From Pseudobutyrivibrio sp. (GTDB lineage Bacteria > Bacillota_A > Clostridia > Lachnospirales > Lachnospiraceae): a DNA stretch of 21,178 bases. The translations under genes and the position numbers were made by a program. The notes beneath the pieces are model-generated. The model did not search any database, was not told where the DNA came from, and worked only from the letters and a program-made list of their open reading frames with translations. The DNA lies in contig JAILNO010000152.1 of NCBI GenBank assembly GCA_024691465.1, positions 1-21,178 of the forward strand, in the 5' to 3' direction. Below, in pieces: positions 1 through 7,971 of the stretch (the first letter of the stretch is position 1; every line of letters starts with the position of its first letter).

Positions 1-360
1 TGGTCTAAATGGGGTGAAATGGGCCCTGCCTGGGGTATGATTGGTACACTGGTAGGTCTTGTAAATATGTTAAAGAACCTTTCGGATGCATCTACAATCG
101 GACCTAATATGGCGGTTGCCTTGCTTACTACATTGTATGGTTCCTTGATTGCCAACTGGCTTACCGGTCCTGTAGGCACCAAGCTAGGCGTTAATCATGC
201 CTTGGAAGTTATGACTAAGAGTATTACTGTGGAGGGACTTTTGTCTATTCAGGCAGGAGAGAATCCACGTGTCATAGAAGAGAAACTCAAATCCTTCTTA
301 CCTCCAGCATCTCGAGGTGCTATTGGTGAAGGCGGCGGAGAAGGAGGAGGTGAAGGCTAA
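1..360 (+). CDS. motA: Flagellar motor stator protein MotA, C-terminal fragment
   Basis: The reading frame is open from base 1, so the gene starts before the window; 119 residues are visible. MotA is an inner-membrane proton- or sodium-channel subunit that pairs with MotB and pushes on the rotor. The fragment opens just before the motif GPAWGMIGTLVGL, which matches the conserved start of transmembrane helix 3 with its channel proline. A second hydrophobic stretch ending in a TGPVGTKL-type sequence fits helix 4 with the second conserved proline. The cytoplasmic charged residues that touch FliG lie upstream and cannot be checked. The C-terminus ends in an odd Gly/Glu repeat (GGGEGGGEG). The stop codon overlaps the motB start by one base, so translation is probably coupled. 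The family call is firm; the ion used cannot be told from this fragment. Confidence 0.93.
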   Translation, partial: WSKWGEMGPAWGMIGTLVGLVNMLKNLSDASTIGPNMAVALLTTLYGSLIANWLTGPVGTKLGVNHALEVMTKSITVEGLLSIQAGENPRVIEEKLKSFLPPASRGAIGEGGGEGGGEG

Positions 361-1385
361 TGGCAAAGCAAAAGCAAGAGGAAGCTCCTGCTGGTTCTCC
401 TGCCTGGATGGCCACATTCTCCGATCTGATGAACTTGCTGTTATGCTTTTTCGTACTTCTGTTTTCAATGAGTAGTACTGATACAGAGAAGTTTCAGGAA
501 GTTATTGCAAGTATTCAGTCTAGTTTTAGTATTTTTTCATCCGGAGGAACCTCAATTGGCGAGGGCCAGATGATTTCATCTGGTATTTCTCAGTTAGAAA
601 TGTTCGATGATTACTTCAATAGTGTTCATGATGGTGATGATGAACAATATGAAAAAGAAGGTTCGAGTGATAGTCAGTCTGAAGGCAATCTTGAGAATGA
701 TGGTTCCACTGAATCTAATGATTCATCTAGCGTAGGTGAAGTTACTGTTGAAGAGGCTAAGGAGGCGCTTTCTGAGGCTGGGGCTGGCGAAAGCGAAGAT
801 ATGGCTGAGGAAATCGAGGATAAACTTATACAGTATGGCTTGCAAGATCAAGTTGAGGTTGATTTCAATGCTAATTACGTAATGATAACCATTAATGGTG
901 CGCTACTATTTGATTCAGGTAAGGCTGTTCTTACAGAAGATGCCATTACTATTGTTGATAATTTATCCAAGATCCTTGGGGAGTACGATAATAATATTAT
1001 CGAGATAGAAGGACATACTGATAATGTTCCTATGTCTTCTGGTACATATGAGAACAATGATGTGCTTTCTATGTATCGTGCCCTTTATGTGGCAGAGCGT
1101 ATTAGAGAGGTAACTAATCTTAATCCTGCTTATATTAAGTCAGCTGGTAGAGGTGAGTATGTTCCGATAGCGGATAATAGCACTCCAGAGGGAAGAGCCC
1201 GCAATAGGCGTGTTGAAATTAAAATATTTAACTCATACTCTTCAGATGTTTCTAGCGATTCTGATATTTCTGACGAACAAGAAACGATTTCGGATTCTCA
1301 GTCTACGGAAGATACATCCAATGTAGTAGATAATTCTGAGGATGCACAATCAACTGGAGAATCGGATGCAACTAATGCAGAGTAG
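360..1385 (+). CDS. motB: Flagellar motor stator protein MotB, OmpA-like peptidoglycan anchor
   Basis: MotB forms the ion channel with MotA and anchors the stator to peptidoglycan. The N-terminus carries the plug-type motif PAWMATFSDLMNLLL, with the ion-binding aspartate at residue 22 inside the only transmembrane helix (about 20-40). The C-terminal OmpA/MotB domain runs from about residue 165 to 290 and has GHTDNVP (218-224) and NRRVEI (282-287). Between membrane and anchor is a long region rich in Glu, Asp and Ser (about 90-150). After the OmpA domain is a further tail of about 50 residues, almost entirely Ser, Asp, Glu, Thr and Asn. At 341 residues it is longer than the usual 250-310. The start overlaps the motA stop by one base. 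The identity is certain; the role of the acidic regions is unknown. Confidence 0.96.
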   Translation: MAKQKQEEAPAGSPAWMATFSDLMNLLLCFFVLLFSMSSTDTEKFQEVIASIQSSFSIFSSGGTSIGEGQMISSGISQLEMFDDYFNSVHDGDDEQYEKEGSSDSQSEGNLENDGSTESNDSSSVGEVTVEEAKEALSEAGAGESEDMAEEIEDKLIQYGLQDQVEVDFNANYVMITINGALLFDSGKAVLTEDAITIVDNLSKILGEYDNNIIEIEGHTDNVPMSSGTYENNDVLSMYRALYVAERIREVTNLNPAYIKSAGRGEYVPIADNSTPEGRARNRRVEIKIFNSYSSDVSSDSDISDEQETISDSQSTEDTSNVVDNSEDAQSTGESDATNAE

Positions 1386-1396
1386 AAAGGCATGAC

Positions 1397-1915
1397 ATGA
1401 AAAAGAATTTAATTACAGTGATAATTTTAGCACTGGTAGTTGTTAATTTAGTTTTGACTGCTGTATTAACGATTACAATAATTCCTGAGACACAGAAAGC
1501 AAATGAATTGATTACAAAAGTATGCTCAGCTATCGATTTAGATTTACAAGCAGGTGATACTGCTGGTTCTCTTAGCATCGATGTTTCAAGTATGGTTGAC
1601 TATGCTGTAAATGGTGGTGAGACACAGACTATTAATCTGGCTGATAGTGGAGATGGTAATCTACATTATGCTGTATTAGGTGTTTCGCTTTCGCTTGACA
1701 GTACAAATGAAGATTATATTAATACATATTCAGACTTAACACCTCATGATAGCATTATCAATGATACAATTAAGACTGTGGTTTCTTCCCATACTATTGA
1801 TGATTTAAGAACCAATGAAGATGGTGTTAAGGAAGAAATCCTTGAAGCTCTTCAGACTTTGTTTAAATCTTCATTTATTGTGAGAGTTAACTTCTCTAGC
1901 GCTACATATCAGTAG
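1397..1915 (+). CDS. fliL: Flagellar basal body-associated protein FliL
   Basis: FliL is a single-pass membrane protein near the stator that supports motor torque and stator stability. This 172-residue protein has one N-terminal transmembrane helix (about residues 5-28) followed by an extracytoplasmic domain. The domain ends in a segment like the FliL C-terminus, where the chain TVVSSHTIDDLR leads to a final beta strand (RVNFSSATYQ). GAAAGG lies 6 bases before the ATG. The position between motB and fliM, the fused order seen in many clostridia, supports the call more strongly than sequence similarity, which is low in this family. It is about the usual length. Confidence 0.85.
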   Translation: MKKNLITVIILALVVVNLVLTAVLTITIIPETQKANELITKVCSAIDLDLQAGDTAGSLSIDVSSMVDYAVNGGETQTINLADSGDGNLHYAVLGVSLSLDSTNEDYINTYSDLTPHDSIINDTIKTVVSSHTIDDLRTNEDGVKEEILEALQTLFKSSFIVRVNFSSATYQ

Positions 1916-1950
1916 AGCTTAGTTTTAGGGACGAATGGTGGTGAGAATAC

Positions 1951-2931
1951 TTGGGTGACGTTCTTTCACAAAACGAAATAGATAATCTTCTTAACGCTTT
2001 AACTAGTGGCGAACTAGATGCTGAGGAGATTAAGAATAATAAAGAGAAGCCTGTAAAGAACTATGATTTTGCTAGACCATCTAAGTTTTCTAAGGAACAC
2101 CTTCGTACGATGGAGATTATATTTGAGCATTACGGTAGATTGCTTTCTACGAACTTGCCAGTATTCCTTAGAAAAAACATACAGGTTGAAGTTATGAATT
2201 CGGAAGCTGTTACATACATGGAGTTTTCTAATTCACTTTCCAATCCTGTTCTTTTAGGTATTGTTGATTTTTCGCCTTTAGAGGGCAATATAATTGTTGA
2301 AATGGCTTCCAATCTCGGATTTGCTATGGTTGACCGTATGCTTGGTGGAGAGGGAGAGCCTTTAGATAAGATAAGAGATTTTTCTGAGATAGAATTATTA
2401 ATTATCGAAAGAGTTATGACTAGTTGTGTAGATCTTCTTAGAGAGCCTTGGGAGAATGTACTTGATGTTCATCCTAGACTTGAGAGGATTGAGACTAATT
2501 CGCAGTTTGCACAGATTATTTCACCTTCAGAAATGATTGCCATTGTTACAGTTAATATTAAGATTGGCGATGTAGAAGGTTTAATGAATATTTGTCTTCC
2601 ATTTATTACTTTAGAGCCCGTTATGGACAAATTAAACACAAAGTTCTGGTATAGTAGTCAGAAAGAGAAGACAGGTGAAAGTTATTCTGATACTGTAGAA
2701 GCTCTTATTAATCACGCCAAGATACCTGTCAAAGCAGTACTTGGCAACAGCACTATTACAGTTGCTGACTTCTCTCAACTTCAGGTGGGAGATATAGTTA
2801 GACTTGATACAAAAGTAGACGAAGAGCTAGATGTTTTTGTGGGCAATATTAAGAAATTCCAAGCCCTACCAGGAGCATCGGGTAAGGAATACGCAGTTAG
2901 AGTGACACAAATCATTAGGGAGGAAGAATAG
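1951..2931 (+). CDS. fliM: Flagellar motor switch protein FliM (TTG start)
   Basis: FliM forms the middle of the rotor C-ring and receives CheY-P. Residues 5-17 (LSQNEIDNLLNAL) are the classical CheY-P-binding peptide. The CheC-like middle domain follows (about 45-225), and a SpoA/FliN-like domain closes the protein (about 245-326). The start must be TTG at 1951: an in-frame TGA lies at 1942-1944, and the next in-frame ATG is well inside the conserved region and would delete the CheY-binding peptide. GGTGGTGAG at 1937-1945 is a plausible ribosome site. The length of 326 residues is normal. Unlike FliY and CheC, the middle domain shows no E-x2-N phosphatase centre, as expected for FliM. Confidence 0.96.
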   Translation: MGDVLSQNEIDNLLNALTSGELDAEEIKNNKEKPVKNYDFARPSKFSKEHLRTMEIIFEHYGRLLSTNLPVFLRKNIQVEVMNSEAVTYMEFSNSLSNPVLLGIVDFSPLEGNIIVEMASNLGFAMVDRMLGGEGEPLDKIRDFSEIELLIIERVMTSCVDLLREPWENVLDVHPRLERIETNSQFAQIISPSEMIAIVTVNIKIGDVEGLMNICLPFITLEPVMDKLNTKFWYSSQKEKTGESYSDTVEALINHAKIPVKAVLGNSTITVADFSQLQVGDIVRLDTKVDEELDVFVGNIKKFQALPGASGKEYAVRVTQIIREEE

Positions 2932-2932
2932 A

Positions 2933-4102
2933 ATGGGCGATGGTGTATTATCACAAGATGAGATAAATGCACTGCTAAGCGGAGGCGTTCCGGATGCACC
3001 GGCTGGTGAACCATCGGCTGGAGGCGGAGGGCTTTCAGAACAAGAAATAGACACTATAGGCGAAGTTGCCAACATTAGCATGGGCAGTGCCGCCACGACT
3101 CTATTTTCACTTGTTAATCAAAAGGTAGAGATATCCACTCCTGTAGTTAGTGAAACTGATTGGAGTAGCTTAGCATCTGAATATGACAACAATTGTGTTG
3201 TAGTCAGAATAGGATATACGAAGGGTCTTGATGGAAGTAACATTCTTGTACTTAAGGAAGACGATGTCAAGGTTATCACTGATTTAATGATGGGTGGAGA
3301 TGGAACCAATATAGATGGTGAAATCTCAGAATTACATCTGTCAGCTATATCAGAGGCCATGAATCAGATGATGGGAGCTAGCGCTACATCACTTTCATCA
3401 ATGCTTAACAAGATGGTAGATATTTCACCACCAACGGCCACCCTTACAGACCTAGGGGCAATCGATGGTGGAGATATAGATGAATTCTTAAAAGATTCTT
3501 TTGTAAAGATTGCTTTTAAGATGGAGATTGGAACTCTCGTAGATAGTGAGATGATGCAATTATATCCAATCTCACTTGCTAAGGAGATGTGTGGATCTGT
3601 TCTTAATAATATGGAATCAGATTCTAAATCCACAGTGGATGATGGGGCATTTGATGCTGCACCAGCACCAGAACCTACTCCAGCTCCTGCACCACAGGCA
3701 GCGCCACCTCCACAGATGGCACCTCAGATGGATCCGAATATGATGCAAGGCCAACCTATGCAGGGTCAGCCAATGATGCCTTATATGTATGCACCAGGTC
3801 CTCAAGTAAATGTACAGCCTGCACAGTTCACACCTTTTGGACCAGGATTCGCTGCACAGTTTGCGCAGGAGAATATTGACTTAATTCTTGACGTTCCACT
3901 AGAGGTTACAGTAGAATTAGGTCGTACAAATAAGACTATCCAAGATATTTTGGATTTTGCACCAGGTACAATCATCGAGCTTAATAAGATAGCTGGTGAA
4001 CCAATAGATGTGCTTGTTAATGGCAAGTACGTGGCAAAAGGCGAAGTAGTAGTTATTGAAGAGTCTTTTGGTGTACGAATTACAGAAATTATCAAAGAAT
4101 AA
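2933..4102 (+). CDS. fliY: Flagellar switch protein FliY (FliN with CheY-P phosphatase domain)
   Basis: FliY replaces FliN in the C-ring of many Firmicutes and also dephosphorylates CheY-P. Residues 6-18 (LSQDEINALLSGG) copy the CheY-P-binding peptide of FliM. A CheC-like domain (about 34-235) carries two full phosphatase centres of the form (D/S)-x3-E-x2-N-x22-P: E44/N47 and E141/N144. A flexible linker rich in Pro, Ala, Gln and Met (about 236-312) follows, including a short GQPM repeat. The SpoA/FliN domain runs from 314 to the end (NIDLILDVPLEVTVELGRT). GGAGG lies 9 bases before the ATG, and only one base separates this gene from fliM. At 389 residues it is of the long FliY type. Activity of both centres is inferred from the intact residues. 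Confidence 0.95.
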   Translation: MGDGVLSQDEINALLSGGVPDAPAGEPSAGGGGLSEQEIDTIGEVANISMGSAATTLFSLVNQKVEISTPVVSETDWSSLASEYDNNCVVVRIGYTKGLDGSNILVLKEDDVKVITDLMMGGDGTNIDGEISELHLSAISEAMNQMMGASATSLSSMLNKMVDISPPTATLTDLGAIDGGDIDEFLKDSFVKIAFKMEIGTLVDSEMMQLYPISLAKEMCGSVLNNMESDSKSTVDDGAFDAAPAPEPTPAPAPQAAPPPQMAPQMDPNMMQGQPMQGQPMMPYMYAPGPQVNVQPAQFTPFGPGFAAQFAQENIDLILDVPLEVTVELGRTNKTIQDILDFAPGTIIELNKIAGEPIDVLVNGKYVAKGEVVVIEESFGVRITEIIKE

Positions 4103-4127
4103 ACAATATATTTAAGGAGATGAAGAT

Positions 4128-4490
4128 ATGGCAAAAAACATTTTAATCTGTGATGACGCTGCATTTATGAGAATGATGATTAAGGACATTCTCACAAAGA
4201 ATGGCTACAATGTAGTTGGAGAGGCTGAGAACGGTAAGATTGCTGTTGATAAGTATACAGAGCTTTCTCCAGATCTTGTTCTTCTTGATATTACAATGCC
4301 AGAGATGGACGGTATTGGTGCTCTTAAGGCAATCAAGGAGAAGGACCCTAATGCATGTGTTATTATGTGTTCTGCTATGGGCCAGCAGGCTATGGTTATT
4401 GAGGCTATTCAGTCTGGCGCTAAGGACTTTATCGTAAAGCCATTCCAGGCAGAGCGTGTTCTTGAGGCTGTTAAGAAGGTTATCGGTTAA
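4128..4490 (+). CDS. cheY: Chemotaxis response regulator CheY
   Basis: CheY is phosphorylated by CheA and then binds the flagellar switch to change rotation. The 120-residue protein is a lone receiver domain. The acid pocket is D9/D10, the phosphate-accepting aspartate is D54 (LLDITMPEMDG), the switch serine is S82 and the conserved lysine is K104 (VKPF). A strong AAGGAGAT ribosome site precedes the ATG. It sits directly after fliY, which encodes both a binding target and a phosphatase for it. The FliM/FliY neighbours favour CheY over the related Spo0A receiver family. Confidence 0.96.
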   Translation: MAKNILICDDAAFMRMMIKDILTKNGYNVVGEAENGKIAVDKYTELSPDLVLLDITMPEMDGIGALKAIKEKDPNACVIMCSAMGQQAMVIEAIQSGAKDFIVKPFQAERVLEAVKKVIG

Positions 4491-4492
4491 TC

Positions 4493-4858
4493 ATGATACC
4501 CCTTTCAGCGGCAGGAGAGAGTGTATTTCAATTGATTTTTGCCCTATTTGTTTTTATAGGTGTTCTAGCACTCACTGGTTTTGTAACTAAGTGGATTGCA
4601 GGCTATCAGAAGACTCAGGGACTCAACAAGAATCTTGAGATTATTGAGGCTATTAGAGTATCTAATAATAAATATGTTCAGATCATTAGAGCCGGTGAGG
4701 ATAAGTATTTCGTTATTGCAGTTGGTAAGGATGAAATCACCCCATTAGGGGAATTATCCTCATCTGAGCTTAGAGAGATTGAACCAGTTGACTCTACACC
4801 TCAGATTCCTATGGATTTTAAATCGATTTTAGACAAGCTCTCCAAGAAAGAAAAATAA
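4493..4858 (+). CDS. fliO: Flagellar export gate assembly protein FliO
   Basis: FliO (FliZ in Bacillus) helps the FliP ring assemble in the membrane. The 121-residue protein has one transmembrane helix (about residues 12-36, around LIFALFVFIGVLALTGFV). A small cytoplasmic domain follows, containing the typical ALRVG-like start seen here as IEAIRVSNNKYVQIIRAGEDKY split by a short turn. The charged C-terminal tail ends in lysines. The ATG begins two bases after the cheY stop, so its ribosome site lies inside cheY. FliO proteins are poorly conserved, so the position immediately before fliP is a major part of the evidence. Confidence 0.88.
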   Translation: MIPLSAAGESVFQLIFALFVFIGVLALTGFVTKWIAGYQKTQGLNKNLEIIEAIRVSNNKYVQIIRAGEDKYFVIAVGKDEITPLGELSSSELREIEPVDSTPQIPMDFKSILDKLSKKEK

Positions 4859-4880
4859 CTCATTGGGCAGAAGAAATGTT

Positions 4881-5735
4881 ATGAATAAATTCAAGAAGGC
4901 GTATGTGATTTTTAGCTTAGTATTTACAGCTATTATAGGTTGCTACGCCCTTTTTATAACCAGTACAACTGTACATGCAACTGAATATTCAACAGATTAT
5001 GGGGCTTCTAATGAAGAATATGGTGCCACTGAGAAAGCGCCTAATGCTTCAGATGAGGTCGTAGGTGATGGGGGCTTTACTTTGACATTTGATGGCGAAG
5101 ATGGTAATTTTTCCGCCACTCTTAGAATGCTTCTAGTTCTAACAGTCATTGCGCTTGCTCCATCTATCCTAATAATGTTGACTTCCTTTACTAGATGCGT
5201 TATTGTATTACACTTTGTGCGCGCTGCTATTGGAACCAATACAACGCCTCCGAATCAGATACTGGTTGGTTTGGCGTTATTTTTGACGTTATTTATTATG
5301 TCCCCTGTTATCACTACCATTAAGACTGACGCTATTGATCCATTTGATGCAGGTGAGATTACACAGGATGAGGCTATTGAAGCCGCTATTGATCCTGTTA
5401 GGGAGTTCATGTACGGTCAGACACAGACTAAGGATTTAGATTTGTTCTGTGATATTTCTGGAATTACATACGAGGAAGATGACTACGATTCAGTTCCTTT
5501 TACAGTAGTTGTTCCAGCTTTTATTTTATCTGAGCTTAGGACAGCCTTTATAATAGGCTTCCTGATATATATTCCATTCATTGTTATTGATATGGTAGTT
5601 GCTTCAGTACTTATGTCAATGGGTATGATGATGCTTCCACCTACCACAATTTCATTACCATTTAAGCTGCTCTTATTTGTGCTAGTAGATGGATGGGATT
5701 TGGTCATCGGCGGATTGGTCAAGACTTTTTATTGA
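4881..5735 (+). CDS. fliP: Flagellar export gate protein FliP
   Basis: FliP forms the core ring of the flagellar type III export gate with FliQ and FliR. An N-terminal signal-peptide-like segment (Lys-rich start, hydrophobic core about residues 7-27, VHA-type end) is consistent with the cleaved signal of other FliP proteins. The family signature begins with LTSFTRCVIVL and continues through the TPPNQ loop and a second helix ending in FIMSP. The last part holds RTAFIIGFLIYIPF and a Met-rich helix, also typical. Between signal and first conserved helix is an unusual acidic stretch of about 45 residues. ATG at 4881 is preferred because it places the Lys-rich start directly before the hydrophobic core; an in-frame TTG at 4863 would add six residues. 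Confidence 0.94.
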   Translation: MNKFKKAYVIFSLVFTAIIGCYALFITSTTVHATEYSTDYGASNEEYGATEKAPNASDEVVGDGGFTLTFDGEDGNFSATLRMLLVLTVIALAPSILIMLTSFTRCVIVLHFVRAAIGTNTTPPNQILVGLALFLTLFIMSPVITTIKTDAIDPFDAGEITQDEAIEAAIDPVREFMYGQTQTKDLDLFCDISGITYEEDDYDSVPFTVVVPAFILSELRTAFIIGFLIYIPFIVIDMVVASVLMSMGMMMLPPTTISLPFKLLLFVLVDGWDLVIGGLVKTFY

Positions 5736-5752
5736 TTTGGAGAGAATAGGTT

Positions 5753-6022
5753 ATGAGTGAAGGACAAGCTTTAGACATTATCAGAGATGCAGTGTATACT
5801 CTTCTGATTACATCGTTACCATTGTTATTGGTATCTTTAGTGATAGGTTTGATTATCAGTATCTTTCAGACTGTCACTTCTATTCAAGAGCAGACTCTTA
5901 CATTTATTCCTAAGATAGTTGGCGTTTTTGCGGCACTTTTGTTTTTTGGCCCATGGATGCTTACAGTTTTGACCGAATACATTACTGACTTATGGCAGAA
6001 TTTCAGTATATATTTAGGTTAG
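5753..6022 (+). CDS. fliQ: Flagellar export gate protein FliQ
   Basis: FliQ is a small two-helix membrane protein that wraps around the FliP/FliR core of the export gate. The 89-residue product has hydrophobic helices at about 15-40 and 53-75. Between them is the family signature SIFQTVTSIQEQTLTFIPK, which is nearly invariant among FliQ proteins. GGAGAG precedes the ATG. It lies between fliP and fliR, as usual. Length and sequence are normal. Confidence 0.96.
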   Translation: MSEGQALDIIRDAVYTLLITSLPLLLVSLVIGLIISIFQTVTSIQEQTLTFIPKIVGVFAALLFFGPWMLTVLTEYITDLWQNFSIYLG

Positions 6023-6030
6023 AGGGATAG

Positions 6031-6810
6031 ATGTTTAGTGTTGATTTTACCCTACAGAATTTTGAATATTTTTTATTGCTTCTAACACGCATATCCATGT
6101 TTGTAGTAGTGGCGCCGTTTTTTAATATGGGCAATACACCTGCGAGAGTTAAGATAGGCTTTTCTGCTATTGTGTCTTTGCTTTTATATTTTGTTGTTGA
6201 TTTTAGCGCTCTTAATTATTCTACAGTTGTCGGATATGCTTTTTTAGTTGTAAAAGAAGCTATTACAGGATTGATTATTGGATTTGCAACATACTGTTGT
6301 AATTTTATTATACTTTTAGCTGGTCATATGATTGATATGAATATAGGTCTGTCCATGGCACAAGAGTACGATCCTACTCTTCGTACAGAGACCTCTATTA
6401 CAGGTACTTTATATAATTATTTTGTGCTGATACTTTTAGTTATTTCTGGAATGCACAGGTATATTTTTAAATCATTTTGTGATGCATATACACTGATTCC
6501 TATTGGAGGGGCAGTGTTCAGATGGGATTCATTATTTACATCTATGATTAGGTTGATAACAGATGTATTTATCATAGGATTTAGAATTATTCTTCCTGTA
6601 TTTGCAGTTATTATGATTCTTAATGCCATACTTGGAATCATGGTTAAGGTGGCTCCTCAGATTCATATGTTCTCTGTAGGTGCTCAACTTAAGATTATAG
6701 TTGGTTTTAGCGTACTTTTTCTGACGGTATTCCTATTGCCAGATATAGCAGCCTTTATTTTCAAGGAGATGAAGACTATGCTTAGTTTATTTTTACAGGG
6801 GCTTTATTGA
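6031..6810 (+). CDS. fliR: Flagellar export gate protein FliR
   Basis: FliR contributes one subunit to the spiral export gate. The 259-residue product is mostly hydrophobic with about six membrane segments. It begins with the typical FliR pattern of an aromatic-rich start (FEYFLLLLTRISMFVVVAPFF) split by polar residues, followed by NTPARVKIGFS. It later contains an IDMNIGLSMAQEYDP segment matching the conserved loop of the family. AGGGA precedes the ATG. The stop codon overlaps the flhB ATG, suggesting coupled translation; FliR and FlhB work together and are fused in some clostridia. Here they are separate. Confidence 0.95.
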   Translation: MFSVDFTLQNFEYFLLLLTRISMFVVVAPFFNMGNTPARVKIGFSAIVSLLLYFVVDFSALNYSTVVGYAFLVVKEAITGLIIGFATYCCNFIILLAGHMIDMNIGLSMAQEYDPTLRTETSITGTLYNYFVLILLVISGMHRYIFKSFCDAYTLIPIGGAVFRWDSLFTSMIRLITDVFIIGFRIILPVFAVIMILNAILGIMVKVAPQIHMFSVGAQLKIIVGFSVLFLTVFLLPDIAAFIFKEMKTMLSLFLQGLY

Positions 6811-7943
6811 TGGAAGATAAGTTGATTTTATTAATTCCATACGACTTACAGTTCTTTGCGGCAGATGGTGAGGGTGGCGAGAAGACCGAACAGCCTACCA
6901 GCAAGAAGTTAGAGGATGCCAGAAAGGAAGGTAAGGTTGCCAAGAGTAAAGAGGTAGTCAATGGAGTAGCTCTTTTAGGATTCTTTTTGTCCCTCAAGAT
7001 ATTTTTAGGTGTATCTGGAATTAGATTAGAAGAAATTTTTAGATGGATATATGCTATAATACCAGATATAGTATCTATGAATGGTGGGGGCATGACTATT
7101 AGTACTGTAACAGGTATTTTTAGTATCCTTATAGGCAAGGCTTTTTTGGTGCTTATTCCATTTTTGCTCGTAGGTTTTGCCACTGGATTTGTTGCAAACC
7201 TGGTACAGGTAGGTTGGAAGCCTACCATGAAGCCATTACAGCCTAAGCTATCTAAGTTTAATCCGGTCAATGGTTTTAAGCGTATCTTTTCAAAACAATC
7301 TTTGATGAACTTACTTATGTCACTTGCGAAGATTTTTTTGGTTTTTTATATTGCTTACACAAGTATTAAAGATCAGGCTAATAACCTCTTTATACTTTAT
7401 GATATATCTTTAAAACAAGCTCTTAGTCTAGTGTTCGAGATAATCGTTGATACTGGTATTAAGATTAGCATTGTATATATTGTCCTTGGCTTGGCAGATT
7501 ACGCATATCAGCGTTGGAAGTTCAAGGATGAGATGAAGATGACCAAGCAAGAGGTCAAGGATGAATATAAGAATGCAGAGGGAGATCCTCAGGTCAAAGG
7601 ACAGCAGAGGCGCAGGATGCAGGAGAGCTCCCAGCGTCGTATGATGAAGAATGTTCCTCAGGCTGATGTTGTTATTACGAACCCTACACACTTAGCTGTT
7701 GCAATTAAGTATGATAATACTAAGGATGATGCTCCTAGGGTTGTTGCTAAGGGTGAGGATTATCTTGCTAAGAGAATTAGAGAAGTTGCCAAAGAGAGCG
7801 ATGTACCTATTATGGAGAACAAGCCTCTGGCCAGAGCTTTGTACGCTACAGTTGAGGTGGATGAAGTTATTCCTCCTGAGCTATATCAGGCTGTAGCTGA
7901 GATTCTAGCTGTGGTTTACACACAGAAGAACAAAGCTGTTTAA
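6810..7943 (+). CDS. flhB: Flagellar export substrate-specificity switch FlhB
   Basis: FlhB is the export-gate protein that switches secretion from rod/hook to filament parts by cutting itself. The N-terminus has a short extension (LILLIPYDLQFFA) common in Gram-positive FlhB, then the signature EKTEQPTSKKLEDARKEGKV. Four hydrophobic segments follow. The cytoplasmic domain contains the self-cleavage motif N291-P-T-H294, preceded by a basic, charged linker. ATG at 6810 overlaps the fliR stop by one base and is preferred; an in-frame TTG at 6807 would add one residue. The length of 377 residues is normal. Confidence 0.96.
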   Translation: MEDKLILLIPYDLQFFAADGEGGEKTEQPTSKKLEDARKEGKVAKSKEVVNGVALLGFFLSLKIFLGVSGIRLEEIFRWIYAIIPDIVSMNGGGMTISTVTGIFSILIGKAFLVLIPFLLVGFATGFVANLVQVGWKPTMKPLQPKLSKFNPVNGFKRIFSKQSLMNLLMSLAKIFLVFYIAYTSIKDQANNLFILYDISLKQALSLVFEIIVDTGIKISIVYIVLGLADYAYQRWKFKDEMKMTKQEVKDEYKNAEGDPQVKGQQRRRMQESSQRRMMKNVPQADVVITNPTHLAVAIKYDNTKDDAPRVVAKGEDYLAKRIREVAKESDVPIMENKPLARALYATVEVDEVIPPELYQAVAEILAVVYTQKNKAV

Positions 7944-7971
7944 TATATTACTGAAGAAAGGGGGTTAACCT

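Noticed and set aside
4103..4127. Possible internal promoter before cheY
   Set aside because: The short AT-rich gap has a good ribosome site but no -35/-10 pair of usable spacing and no sigma-28 (TAAA, GCCGATAA) motif.
6782..7270. 162-codon open frame on the - strand
   Set aside because: It lies opposite the start of flhB, whose protein is clearly conserved. The - strand frame has no recognisable motif and no convincing ribosome site.
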